From: Methanobrevibacter ruminantium
Lineage (GTDB): Archaea > Methanobacteriota > Methanobacteria > Methanobacteriales > Methanobacteriaceae
Length of the DNA: 12,173 bases
Assembly (NCBI GenBank): GCA_004553595.1
Contig: SFKZ01000031.1
Coordinates: 1 to 12,173, forward strand
Reading direction: 5' to 3'
Under the pieces are notes generated by a model, which saw nothing but the letters and a program-made list of their open reading frames with translations, was not told where the DNA came from and made no database searches. Below are positions 1 through 8,423 of the stretch, piece after piece. Position 1 is the stretch's first letter; the number at the start of each line of letters is the position of its first letter. A program made the position numbers and the translations under genes.

Positions 1-99
1 CTTCCTCCTGCTGTATACAGGGAAAGAACAGCTTCTGTAAAGAATGCTGCTTAAATAAATTTGGGGTATTTAGGCACTGAACTAATATTGACTATTCCA
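1..99 (+). mobile_element. 3' end of an IS element (IS3-family-like), left copy
   Basis: This segment is identical to the reverse complement of 12075-12173 over all 99 bases. Frame 1 reads LPPAVYRERTASVKNAA and then TAA at 52-54, which resembles the C-terminus of an IS3-family OrfB transposase (the usual ending contains an 'sPxxYR' element). About 45 bp of non-coding DNA follows, ending in CA at 98-99; IS3-family elements begin with TG and end with CA. The element therefore ends at 99, and foreign sequence (the broken gene at 101-949) starts at 100. The element's 5' part lies outside the window. Family assignment is by recall of motif style only; a different TG..CA element is possible. Confidence 0.6.
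1..99. repeat. Terminal inverted repeat, left arm (99 bp, perfect)
   Basis: The left arm pairs base for base with 12075-12173 in inverted orientation. The match stops exactly at position 99 (next base T here, versus A when the right arm is read in reverse complement). It occupies both extreme ends of the fragment, so the true repeat probably continues outside. Confidence 0.97.
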
Positions 100-100
100 T

Positions 101-949
101 TCTAGTGCAGGTCGTGGTTCTGGTATTCCTGGTAATTTTTTATCTCTGATGAAAGAACTTGGAGCTCTTCCTTGTTTTAAGGATACTAATTTTAATGAAA
201 ATTTGAGAAGAGCTTTTCAGAATGGTATTGGGACTGGAAATAAGCAAGTTGATTTAGGTGTGTTTAATGACTTGTTTGCAGGTGCATCTTCTAAACTCGA
301 TTTTCGTACGGAGATGGCTTTTACTTATGAATTAAAAAGACAATCAATTCCTATCATGATAAATGAAATCTTGGTTCGCGCAATATTTTTTATACGTCGA
401 TTTTGGATGGAGTTAAAAACAAAAGGAGAGATTTCTTCTATTAATTGGCGGAATATAATTCCATATAAAAATCGTACGCTTACACGAATGTTGACTATTT
501 CAGTTGGTACATTTACAGCTACTGATATAGCTGATGCAGCAATACGTGGGGCAAAAAACTCGGGTGGTAATGGAGCTGTATTTCTTTCGCAGTTTATTTT
601 ACGTATAAATTTTGTGGGAATAGGAAGATTTGCTATTGCGATTGGTTCTGATGTTAAGATGGGGATTGAAAGAAATAATCTTCGAGATGAAAGAATCAAA
701 TTACTAAACGAAGAACTAAATCTAATGAATGCAAAAACCTTCTATCTTCAGGCAGGCGTTTGGGTTCAAGTACAAGAACTTGACTTATTAATAACTGAAT
801 GTGAAAACAATATATTAAAAACTGTCAAACAATATAATACATCTCAAGAATTAATTAGACAAGATTTTGAGATTATTGACGATAAGATTAAGGTAATTAG
901 AGAATTAAACCCTAATTTGGCTAAAAAAATGAAAAGAATTTTGAGGTAG
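101..949 (+). CDS. Unrecognised protein with hydrophobic segments; 5' end removed at the IS junction
   Basis: The frame is open from 92 to the TAG at 947-949, but the stop at 89-91 lies inside the IS end. The native codons before the first in-frame ATG (149) read SSAGRGSGIPGNFLSLM, which looks like ordinary protein, and no Shine-Dalgarno precedes 149. The true start has therefore been lost; this is the C-terminal part of a longer protein. Counting from ATG 149, hydrophobic stretches fall near residues 67-83, 111-133 and 143-166. They contain charged residues, so they may be buried or amphipathic helices rather than clear membrane spans. A charged, helix-rich tail covers 167-266. No catalytic motif is visible and I do not recognise the family. 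The gene lies 2 bp upstream of the helicase gene, so it probably belongs to the same operon. Whether this copy is still expressed is unknown. Confidence 0.75.
   Translation, partial: SSAGRGSGIPGNFLSLMKELGALPCFKDTNFNENLRRAFQNGIGTGNKQVDLGVFNDLFAGASSKLDFRTEMAFTYELKRQSIPIMINEILVRAIFFIRRFWMELKTKGEISSINWRNIIPYKNRTLTRMLTISVGTFTATDIADAAIRGAKNSGGNGAVFLSQFILRINFVGIGRFAIAIGSDVKMGIERNNLRDERIKLLNEELNLMNAKTFYLQAGVWVQVQELDLLITECENNILKTVKQYNTSQELIRQDFEIIDDKIKVIRELNPNLAKKMKRILR
943..946 (+). promoter_or_regulatory. Ribosome binding site for the helicase gene
   Basis: GAGG lies 5 bp before ATG 952 and overlaps the end of the upstream gene, whose stop is 947-949. It supports 952 as the start and suggests translational coupling to the truncated first gene. 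Confidence 0.6.
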
Positions 950-951
950 TT

Positions 952-3900
952 ATGGCATCAAAAGATTTGCTTGGAACAGTCAATAATAGTGTTAGAGAAT
1001 TAAATAATCTTGAAAAAGATTTACAATCGGCCTTGTCTAATGCTCGAAGATCTCAAAATTATGCGGAGATTGCTTCTCAAACTAAAACCGGATTATTTCA
1101 TAGACGTGAAGCTATTGAAGCCCTGCAACGTTCACAATTAGAGACAGCAAGGTCTAGTACTGTAAATGCACAGTTGATAGGAAGTATTATTGGGTATTTG
1201 CAGGATATTACTCAAATCTCAAATGCAATTGTTCAATTAGGAGCAGCGAATATTGCTCAAAATCGTGCTATAGCACAGAGATTACGTGATTTATTGGAAG
1301 GTAATGATGTTCAAAATTTGACAGATGCAACGCAAGAAGAATTATTAGGAATTATAGAACAAATTGATAAACAACAAGATTCGCTTATAAAACAAAAAAA
1401 GACAGAAGATCAAGTTCGACGACATGATGAAGAGATTGAATCATTGCAAAATGTCATACAAGGAATACAAGAAGGACGAATAGAAACTCTAAAACCATCA
1501 ACAGTTATTTGGCATTCGTATGATTTTACAAGTAAAGAAGACTTTATAGCTAAAGTTGAAAGAAAAGAAGTCAAAAAAGGCCACCATTTTGTAGGAATCG
1601 TAGGAAAAACAATTGACAGTGGTGCCTTTATACACATTGCAACAGATAGTAGCAACAAATTTGGATGGTTCGATGGATTTATTTATATTCGTGATCTCTC
1701 ATGGGAACAGGTAGAGACTACTGAATCAGTTGTAACTGAAGGAATGGAAGTTGAGACGGTAATAAAAAATATTCGATTTCAGGATAATGATGGGAATGAT
1801 AAATTCTCAGTTAATTTATCATTAAGAGATGTTACTCCACGCGAAAAAAATCAAGATAATTCATTAAATTTAGATACAGAATATTCTGAAGAATTTGTTC
1901 CAATTGATACATCAACTATTGAAACTGAGGGAATTTATCCAATTCAAATCTCTCCTGTAACAGAGGATAAAGAGAACATTCGTAATTATTTAATAACAAA
2001 TATGAAGTATCTGGATAATGAAATATCTAGACTAAAAGAAATTGAATTACAAGAAAGATGTTCTTTTATTTTGAATGGAGTATTTAAGCAAGATTTTAAT
2101 TCACAAGTATATCTTAGGAACATTTCTATGGATGATCTTCGTGTCGGAATCAGGTGTAAAAGATTTCCTGGAGATTGGCTAGATACTGAGTTAAATATTA
2201 GCACTAAAGAAACTTTATTAATTGAAGGTGCTTTCATAAATGGTAATAGAGCCATATCTGTATCTCAGATATGTGTTGTTGCAAATGTTGAGGAATGTCT
2301 TCCTTATGAAATTGAATGTGAAATAATGCCCCAAAATGATGGAATCCAAATTAGGGATACGAGATTGCGAAATATTGTGGCTAAGATTCCATCTCTTTAT
2401 AAGGCGACTGCGGATCAACTTAAGTTATGGGAAGATTACCTTAATTGGCGAAAAACTCTTGTTGAGACTCAATTAATTGGGTGTAAATATATTGATAGAT
2501 ATTACGATCCAACTTTAAAGCAAATTGTTTTTACATTGATAGCGAAAGACAAAGAATCTTATAATTCAATTCGTGGTAAATTACGAGATGGTGTACAAGC
2601 TTATAGCAATAATTATTCAGAGAAAGATTGGACTTTTAGCCTAAACCGAGATGTAAGAATTAAAGATGTTACAAGAGAAAGGCTGGGAAGACGAGGAAAA
2701 GTTATTTCAGAATTCTACTTGGATGAGAAAAAGATAAATGTAGATGATGAGAAAGATTCAATTATCACTGATTTACTAAAATCTATTTCAAATCCTTATA
2801 TTATTAAGGTTCCATATTCATTATCTTCACAGGTAAAGCAGTATATTGATGATAATGAATTAACCGAGGAAGAAACTGAAATATATATAAAAGAGAATAT
2901 ATTGCCAGACTTTCCAAAAGATGGTTTTATAGCTCTTTCAGCTGCTGGTGATTTTATTTTAATTCGTCGATTGCAAAGGGCTATTGATCAATTAAAAAAA
3001 GGTGAAAACTATTCTCCACGGCTTTGTAATTGGATGTTTGATTCTAAAAATGCCAGACCACTAGAGAATAACGTTCAAGAAATTGAATGGAAGAATAAGA
3101 ATATTGAAAACAATGAATTTCAGAAGAAAGCTGTTTTAGGAATCCTAAATGCACCAGATTTGTTTTTATTGCAAGGACCCCCAGGTACAGGTAAGACTAC
3201 TGTTATTGCAGAAGCAATATATCAATTAATAAAGCAAAATAAAAGAGTTCTCCTTTCATCACAATCAAATGATGCAGTTGATGAGGCATTGGATAGGCTT
3301 GCAAATGATCCTAATATTAGAGCTTTGAGGATTGGAAGAAAGTCAAAACCTAAAAATAAACATGATGATGATGATGTAAATAAATTCTCTGAAGAAACTG
3401 CACTTTCTGAATTCTATAAATCAATCTCAGTGCAAATAAAAGATGATATGTTATCAGATTGGGAGAATGCAGGTATATTAAAAAATCAATACGCTCTCGA
3501 TTTAAGGGACTTGAGAAATTTTTCTAGTGATTTGACTGATTTAATGAATGAAAATCGTGAATTAGTTAAACAATATGAAGATCTTAATAAACAAAAGACA
3601 GAAACTGAGCGTAAAATCAAAGAACTGACACAATCTACTTTGGATTCACAGAATGATAGGCTTCAGCTTTCAAATTTTAAATCTTTTTTGAGAGAACAGC
3701 CTGATATTACATTTTATCTGTCCAAAGTTCAAATTAATGCCATTCAAAGTATAATCATCAATGTAATTTCATCTTGCAAAACAAATGGAATTAATCTGCT
3801 TCCTCGGGCTCTTGATTCTAATGTCTTGTCTCCTAAAGATTACAGTATATACCTGAAAGTTTTAATTACAAATTATAAGCGTGTTTGTGAGTTAGAAAAA

Positions 3901-5907
3901 AAATTAACAAATAAAGGAGAGTGCACAAAAGAAAATGATCCGGAATTATTAGCAATACAGCAGCAGTTAAATATTATCGATCAGAAAATGAGAGATCCTT
4001 CTATTACTGATGAAGTATTTACAGAACTTACATCAAGACAAAATAAACTCATGTTGGAAAGACGCAAGCTTTCTTCTGGTAAAAATAATACCGCAAATAT
4101 TTTATCAGGATTTGAAGACTTGTTAATAGCCCCCTCTGCTGAAATTGACAACTTAATCACTGGGATAAAAACTGTTTCAGAGAATTATACTAATTTTATT
4201 TCTGAGATTGAGAAAAATCTTGATGATTTAGCGAAAAATGATTCAAGTTACGATGAACTAAGGTTACTTAAAAATGAAAAAGATTCAATAGATGGTAGAA
4301 TAAAAGTCTGCACAGAAGAAATAAATCAAAAAAGAGGGGAAATACTCAATAAGCAAAATACTTTATCTAAACTATGTGAAAAATATAGCTTACCAGAGAA
4401 TTCTTCTGAAGCTAGTATTGCTGGAAAAATTAATGAATTACAATTAAGTAATGAAGAGAAATTAAGAAATTCTTCTAAAATAAGAGATTTTTGGGGGGAC
4501 ACATTAAAGACATTTTCAAAACGAATAGATAATGTTTCTCAAAATATAACAGAGATGCGGTATGAAAATGAAGTATATCTAAAAAGATATATAAAAGCTT
4601 GCAATGTTGTAGGTATTTCTTGTACGGCAGATCCAAAGTTCCTAGAAGAAAATGAATTTACCGATTTTGATGTTGTAATAATTGATGAAGTCAGTAAGGC
4701 GACGCCTCCAGAATTGTTATTGTCACTTATGAAAGGTAGAAAGACAGTTCTTGTAGGAGACCATCGTCAGTTACCTCCAACATTTGGAGAGCATGAGGGA
4801 TCGTTCCAGACTTTTGCAGAACAGGTTCAAGAAAGCGATGAATATGATGATTCTGTAAAAGCTATAATGACCATGGATTATCTTAAAAAATATAAGGACA
4901 TGGTTACATCATCTCTTTTCAAAAAACATTTTGATAATCCTGAAATGGATGCAAGGCTAAAAGGATCTTTGCGATATCAGTATCGTATGCATTCTGATAT
5001 TATGCGAATTGTAAATAATTTTTATCCCGGTGAAGAAAAGCTTATTGCTGGTTGGAAACCTGAAGAAGAAAATGGTCCAGTAAAATATGACGGAAACCAT
5101 AAACTTATTTCAGGGATAAAAAATCATATGCTTAAGATTGGTACAGAAACTGTTCCTAATTTTATTATTCCTGAAAAACATGCATATTGGATAGATTCTT
5201 CAAAAACACCAAGTAATAAGCCAAATTTTGCTACAACACGAGGTACTAGCACTTCAATATGTAATCTTCTTGAACAGAAAATGACTTTAAATCTTTTGGA
5301 ATTAATTGATAAACAGTATGTGGAAATGGGATTTCCAGAAAAGAATCTGGATGAAAAAGGAAGGCCTCATAAGGTATCTGTCGGAGTTATTTGCTTATAT
5401 CAATTACAAGTAAACGACTTGAGAGATAAATTATATAAAATAAAAAAGAATCCTGAACGAAAATATAAGGCTATTGATGTTACTTGTAATACAATAGATA
5501 GGTTTCAAGGACAAGAAAAGGAAATCATTATTGTTAATTTGGTTTGTAATAAACCTATTAATACATTACGAGGTCCAAGGGGGTCAGAACATATAACATC
5601 TTACGAACGTATTAACGTTGCATTCTCACGTGCTCAAAAATTATTAGTTATCATGGGTGCACAGGAATACTTTAAGGAAATTAATGTGGAATTGCCAACA
5701 GAGAATAATTCTGTTGTGACTCGACAAGTTTATAGAGATATATATAGTGATCTCCATAATCGAGCATGTTTCTTTGGAAGCAGTGCACTGATTTCGAAAC
5801 AGGATGAAATTGATATTGAAAAAGAAAAACAAGAAATAATTAATGAGAAAAAAGAACTTGAAGAAGAAAAAAGACAAGCAAATAATAGGAGCAAGAGAGG
5901 TTATTAA
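952..5907 (+). CDS. UPF1-like superfamily 1 helicase with S1-type domain and long coiled-coil insert
   Basis: This 1651-aa protein is predicted to be an ATP-driven RNA or DNA helicase. SF1 motifs seen in order: Walker A GPPGTGKT (742-749, Lys748), Walker B IIDE (1243-1246), motif III VGDHRQLPP (1268-1276), LRYQYRMH (1340-1347), motif V DRFQGQEKE (1516-1524) and motif VI VAFSRAQ (1556-1562, Arg1560). The GPPGTGKT/RQLPP/QYRMH combination is typical of the UPF1/SMUBP2/Dna2 group. Residues about 211-296 fit an S1 RNA-binding fold: a GxVxxxxxxGAFIHI strand, then GFIYIRDLSW, a 'GMEVETVI' turn and a NLSLRDVTP ending. Residues 1-180 are helical and coiled-coil-like. Nearly 500 residues separate Walker A from Walker B, much of it charged helix (about 855-1215), far longer than usual. 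The C-terminal tail is highly charged. The gene overlaps the next by 1 bp. RNA is the favoured substrate because of the S1 domain and the PIN neighbour, but this is inference. Confidence 0.93.
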   Translation: MASKDLLGTVNNSVRELNNLEKDLQSALSNARRSQNYAEIASQTKTGLFHRREAIEALQRSQLETARSSTVNAQLIGSIIGYLQDITQISNAIVQLGAANIAQNRAIAQRLRDLLEGNDVQNLTDATQEELLGIIEQIDKQQDSLIKQKKTEDQVRRHDEEIESLQNVIQGIQEGRIETLKPSTVIWHSYDFTSKEDFIAKVERKEVKKGHHFVGIVGKTIDSGAFIHIATDSSNKFGWFDGFIYIRDLSWEQVETTESVVTEGMEVETVIKNIRFQDNDGNDKFSVNLSLRDVTPREKNQDNSLNLDTEYSEEFVPIDTSTIETEGIYPIQISPVTEDKENIRNYLITNMKYLDNEISRLKEIELQERCSFILNGVFKQDFNSQVYLRNISMDDLRVGIRCKRFPGDWLDTELNISTKETLLIEGAFINGNRAISVSQICVVANVEECLPYEIECEIMPQNDGIQIRDTRLRNIVAKIPSLYKATADQLKLWEDYLNWRKTLVETQLIGCKYIDRYYDPTLKQIVFTLIAKDKESYNSIRGKLRDGVQAYSNNYSEKDWTFSLNRDVRIKDVTRERLGRRGKVISEFYLDEKKINVDDEKDSIITDLLKSISNPYIIKVPYSLSSQVKQYIDDNELTEEETEIYIKENILPDFPKDGFIALSAAGDFILIRRLQRAIDQLKKGENYSPRLCNWMFDSKNARPLENNVQEIEWKNKNIENNEFQKKAVLGILNAPDLFLLQGPPGTGKTTVIAEAIYQLIKQNKRVLLSSQSNDAVDEALDRLANDPNIRALRIGRKSKPKNKHDDDDVNKFSEETALSEFYKSISVQIKDDMLSDWENAGILKNQYALDLRDLRNFSSDLTDLMNENRELVKQYEDLNKQKTETERKIKELTQSTLDSQNDRLQLSNFKSFLREQPDITFYLSKVQINAIQSIIINVISSCKTNGINLLPRALDSNVLSPKDYSIYLKVLITNYKRVCELEKKLTNKGECTKENDPELLAIQQQLNIIDQKMRDPSITDEVFTELTSRQNKLMLERRKLSSGKNNTANILSGFEDLLIAPSAEIDNLITGIKTVSENYTNFISEIEKNLDDLAKNDSSYDELRLLKNEKDSIDGRIKVCTEEINQKRGEILNKQNTLSKLCEKYSLPENSSEASIAGKINELQLSNEEKLRNSSKIRDFWGDTLKTFSKRIDNVSQNITEMRYENEVYLKRYIKACNVVGISCTADPKFLEENEFTDFDVVIIDEVSKATPPELLLSLMKGRKTVLVGDHRQLPPTFGEHEGSFQTFAEQVQESDEYDDSVKAIMTMDYLKKYKDMVTSSLFKKHFDNPEMDARLKGSLRYQYRMHSDIMRIVNNFYPGEEKLIAGWKPEEENGPVKYDGNHKLISGIKNHMLKIGTETVPNFIIPEKHAYWIDSSKTPSNKPNFATTRGTSTSICNLLEQKMTLNLLELIDKQYVEMGFPEKNLDEKGRPHKVSVGVICLYQLQVNDLRDKLYKIKKNPERKYKAIDVTCNTIDRFQGQEKEIIIVNLVCNKPINTLRGPRGSEHITSYERINVAFSRAQKLLVIMGAQEYFKEINVELPTENNSVVTRQVYRDIYSDLHNRACFFGSSALISKQDEIDIEKEKQEIINEKKELEEEKRQANNRSKRGY
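5895..5900 (+). promoter_or_regulatory. Ribosome binding site for the PIN-domain gene
   Basis: GAGAGG ends 6 bp before ATG 5907, inside the last codons of the helicase gene. The stop and start share one base (TAATG, 5905-5909), the arrangement expected for stop-restart translation. Confidence 0.6.
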
Positions 5908-8423
5908 TGAATCTTACAGACGTTTTTTTATCTTTACCAGTTGTTAAATATAATACTGATGTTATACATTTTGCTCCTCGAAAATCTACTCAGATAGAAT
6001 GGTTAATTCTTGAGGTTCTAACAAAACTAAAAAACAATAGTAATTCTGAGTACAACGATTATTCGGTTGATTTATTGTTTTCTTATATATTTAAGATTCC
6101 TGACAGTGATAATTTAATAAAGCCATGTTTAATTGATTTAATAAGTATGGGAGCAATAGAAGAACATGGTGGACTATCCGATGAAACAAAGATGAAAGAT
6201 TATGTGATGAGAGATTTATCCATAACAGATATCGGTTTAGAAATGCAGCAAAAAGGATTATTGCCAGGAGAAGATTTAACACAAGTAGTTGAGTTTTATT
6301 TCAATGTTTCAAAGAAGCAAGTACAGATAGACAATGGTAAGCGAAGCTATAGAGTCGAGCCTATAGGAATTCAGATAGGAGAAGATTTAGAAAATCTTGA
6401 AAAGACTCCAATGCCTGAAATCTTAATGAGAGAGTATCTTTATCAATTAAAAAATCAAAAAAACAATTGTCCGGATTGGTTAAAACAAGAAACGGAAATA
6501 AAGAGTATTGGTTTATCTATAAATCACGAAGAACCACGAGTATATTGGAATAATAGAAAAATTAGTTTGCAATTAAAGAATAATATGCAACTTTATGTCC
6601 AGAATTATGATGGAGGCTCACAGATTGTTAATCAAGTGATACAGTATTTGTGTCATGATGTTAATCCTAATCTAGTAAAACAAGATTTAAAGGTAATAAG
6701 TGTACCAAATATTGATGAATTTGCTTCTAGTATTTCAACATCATCTGATATAAAAAATGTATTTAAAAGGAAATTAAGTAATTCAAATATATTTTATTTT
6801 AATGAGACTGTTTTTCATATAAGTGATGAAGAATTGGATGAGATCCTTGCTAATAAGATCTGTATAGTCTTTTCAACTTCAGAATTCTCGATTAGAGAAG
6901 ATAATGGAATGATAATTAAAGTTCCCATAGATAGTGTTTCAATTAGTAAAGATTGTGCATTCGGAACAAATAAAGAATCAGAGTATTTAGGTTTGTTTAC
7001 CATTTCTGGAGATAGTTATTCAGAAAAATTGCCTTTATATTTTAGTAAGGAGAATTTGAAAGAAAATCTGAATATCATAATAAATCAGATATTGTCTTCC
7101 TATCTTAATGACCGAAATATTGATTTAATTTACTTGCTTGCTGCTAATAATCAAAGAGATGATTTTGTAAAGAATTTGAATCAATTATTAGATGGAAAAA
7201 CAACTTTAAGAGAAAAATTTTCATTAATAGATCATGTTGAAAAGAAAACGACTCCTTATAATCTTAATCTTGATAAAAATAACTTATATCTTTCTCAAAT
7301 AAAAATGAATAAAGATAAGATATCGCCAAAAGAAATTGTATCTGTATTAAGTGAAATTAAGGATATATATATATTCAAGAAAAATAACGATTTATTTATT
7401 AAGGCAATAAGTAAACTTCTGGATTCTATTCCGACTTGCAATACGTATGATGAAATAAATGAAATAATATCTCAACTAAAGACAAATAACAGTATTTCAA
7501 ATTGGCTTAGTTCTTCTTCAGTTGTAAAAAAATTATATTCAGATAATGTATTACTTAATCTTATAGACAAATATGAATCGCCAGAATTCTTAAAGCTAAG
7601 TATGCTTACAAGATTTGAGCAATGCTTAATTAATATGAAACGAAATCAGATTTCGTTAGAAAAGTTGATAAAAAAAGGTCCTTTCCCAATCGATTTGAGT
7701 CGAGATACATTTCAGAACTATTTAGTTTTATCAAGAATTGATTTAGCTCCAATATACGAATGTATGAAAAAGCATTGGGATTATAAAAAAAGTATTGAGG
7801 TATTTCTAGAGGAAAGAGCTGCTACTTATGAAAACACTTTAATAAGAACTTACTCTGATTTATGTTCGGATGTAAATAGATATTTTTCAAAAATTCAAGA
7901 GACTTTAAATATTATTAGCGATGTGGTTACAAAATTCTATGATGAAAGTGCTTTGAATTATGAGAAAATATATGTTGTTGATACCTGCTCAATAATGAAT
8001 CATCCAGAATTATTGAATAAGTTTACTAATAATAAATCTGCTTTTATTCTTCCAAAAGTTGTTATAGAAGAATTGAATAAAAACAAAGATTTCACTCGAG
8101 ATATAGAAAAATCGACAAAAGCAAAGCAAGCAATTGCTGCTCTAACTAAATATCAACAGAATAATGTTGAGTGGTTGCTGACAGAATCTTCACATCCTGA
8201 ATATTTACCTCCGGAATATCCATCAGTTATTGATAGGAATAACCAAGAATGGCAAATAACAGATAATTTGATTCTATCTATAGCATTGAAATATAAAGTA
8301 AGAAATGTAATTTTGATTACGGATGACAAAAATCTATGGCAGAAAGCTATTTCCGAGAATGTAATTTGTACAAATACAAATAAATTCTTAGGAATTAATA
8401 CAAATAAAGGAGGAAAAAAATGA
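5907..8423 (+). CDS. Large protein with C-terminal PIN-domain nuclease
   Basis: The 838-aa product ends in a PIN domain (about residues 689-838), a metal-dependent ribonuclease fold. The first strand reads YVVDTCSIMN with Asp692. Further acidic positions expected in the active site are Glu721/Glu722 (VVIEEL), Asp786 (TDNLILSIAL) and Asp806/Asp807 (ITDDKNL). All four acidic sites are present, so the domain looks catalytically competent. The DTCSIMN and ITDDKNLW context resembles the large PIN domains found at the N-terminus of PhoH-type proteins rather than VapC toxins. About 690 residues precede it: residues 25-115 could hold a winged-helix-like DNA/RNA-binding unit ending in an 'LSITDIGLEM...GLLPG' stretch, and the remainder is unrecognised. 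No antitoxin-sized partner is adjacent. Tight linkage to the helicase gene suggests that the nuclease and helicase act on the same nucleic acid. Confidence 0.88.
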   Translation: MNLTDVFLSLPVVKYNTDVIHFAPRKSTQIEWLILEVLTKLKNNSNSEYNDYSVDLLFSYIFKIPDSDNLIKPCLIDLISMGAIEEHGGLSDETKMKDYVMRDLSITDIGLEMQQKGLLPGEDLTQVVEFYFNVSKKQVQIDNGKRSYRVEPIGIQIGEDLENLEKTPMPEILMREYLYQLKNQKNNCPDWLKQETEIKSIGLSINHEEPRVYWNNRKISLQLKNNMQLYVQNYDGGSQIVNQVIQYLCHDVNPNLVKQDLKVISVPNIDEFASSISTSSDIKNVFKRKLSNSNIFYFNETVFHISDEELDEILANKICIVFSTSEFSIREDNGMIIKVPIDSVSISKDCAFGTNKESEYLGLFTISGDSYSEKLPLYFSKENLKENLNIIINQILSSYLNDRNIDLIYLLAANNQRDDFVKNLNQLLDGKTTLREKFSLIDHVEKKTTPYNLNLDKNNLYLSQIKMNKDKISPKEIVSVLSEIKDIYIFKKNNDLFIKAISKLLDSIPTCNTYDEINEIISQLKTNNSISNWLSSSSVVKKLYSDNVLLNLIDKYESPEFLKLSMLTRFEQCLINMKRNQISLEKLIKKGPFPIDLSRDTFQNYLVLSRIDLAPIYECMKKHWDYKKSIEVFLEERAATYENTLIRTYSDLCSDVNRYFSKIQETLNIISDVVTKFYDESALNYEKIYVVDTCSIMNHPELLNKFTNNKSAFILPKVVIEELNKNKDFTRDIEKSTKAKQAIAALTKYQQNNVEWLLTESSHPEYLPPEYPSVIDRNNQEWQITDNLILSIALKYKVRNVILITDDKNLWQKAISENVICTNTNKFLGINTNKGGKK
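8406..8413 (+). promoter_or_regulatory. Strong Shine-Dalgarno for the coiled-coil gene
   Basis: AAAGGAGG lies 6 bp before ATG 8420, within the end of the PIN-domain gene. Start and stop overlap as ATGA (8420-8423). This is the strongest ribosome binding site inside the operon and fixes the start at 8420. Confidence 0.8.

Noticed and set aside
88..117. Hybrid promoter from the left IS end driving the operon
   Set aside because: TTGACT at 88-93 is a good -35, but no -10-like hexamer lies 16-19 bp downstream (the region is GC-rich around 106-120).
325..699. Minus-strand ORFs, here and opposite the other genes
   Set aside because: They lie wholly opposite longer plus-strand genes with clear motifs or coupled starts, and their translations show no recognisable domains.
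2253..2273. Perfect hairpin (8-bp stem, 5-nt loop) as a terminator or regulatory structure
   Set aside because: It lies inside the helicase coding region, is AT-rich and has no T-run after it; chance is likely.
3361..3375. Repeated GAT codons (poly-Asp) as a variable microsatellite
   Set aside because: Only four consecutive Asp codons in frame, following Walker A in a likely surface loop; too short to suggest phase variation.
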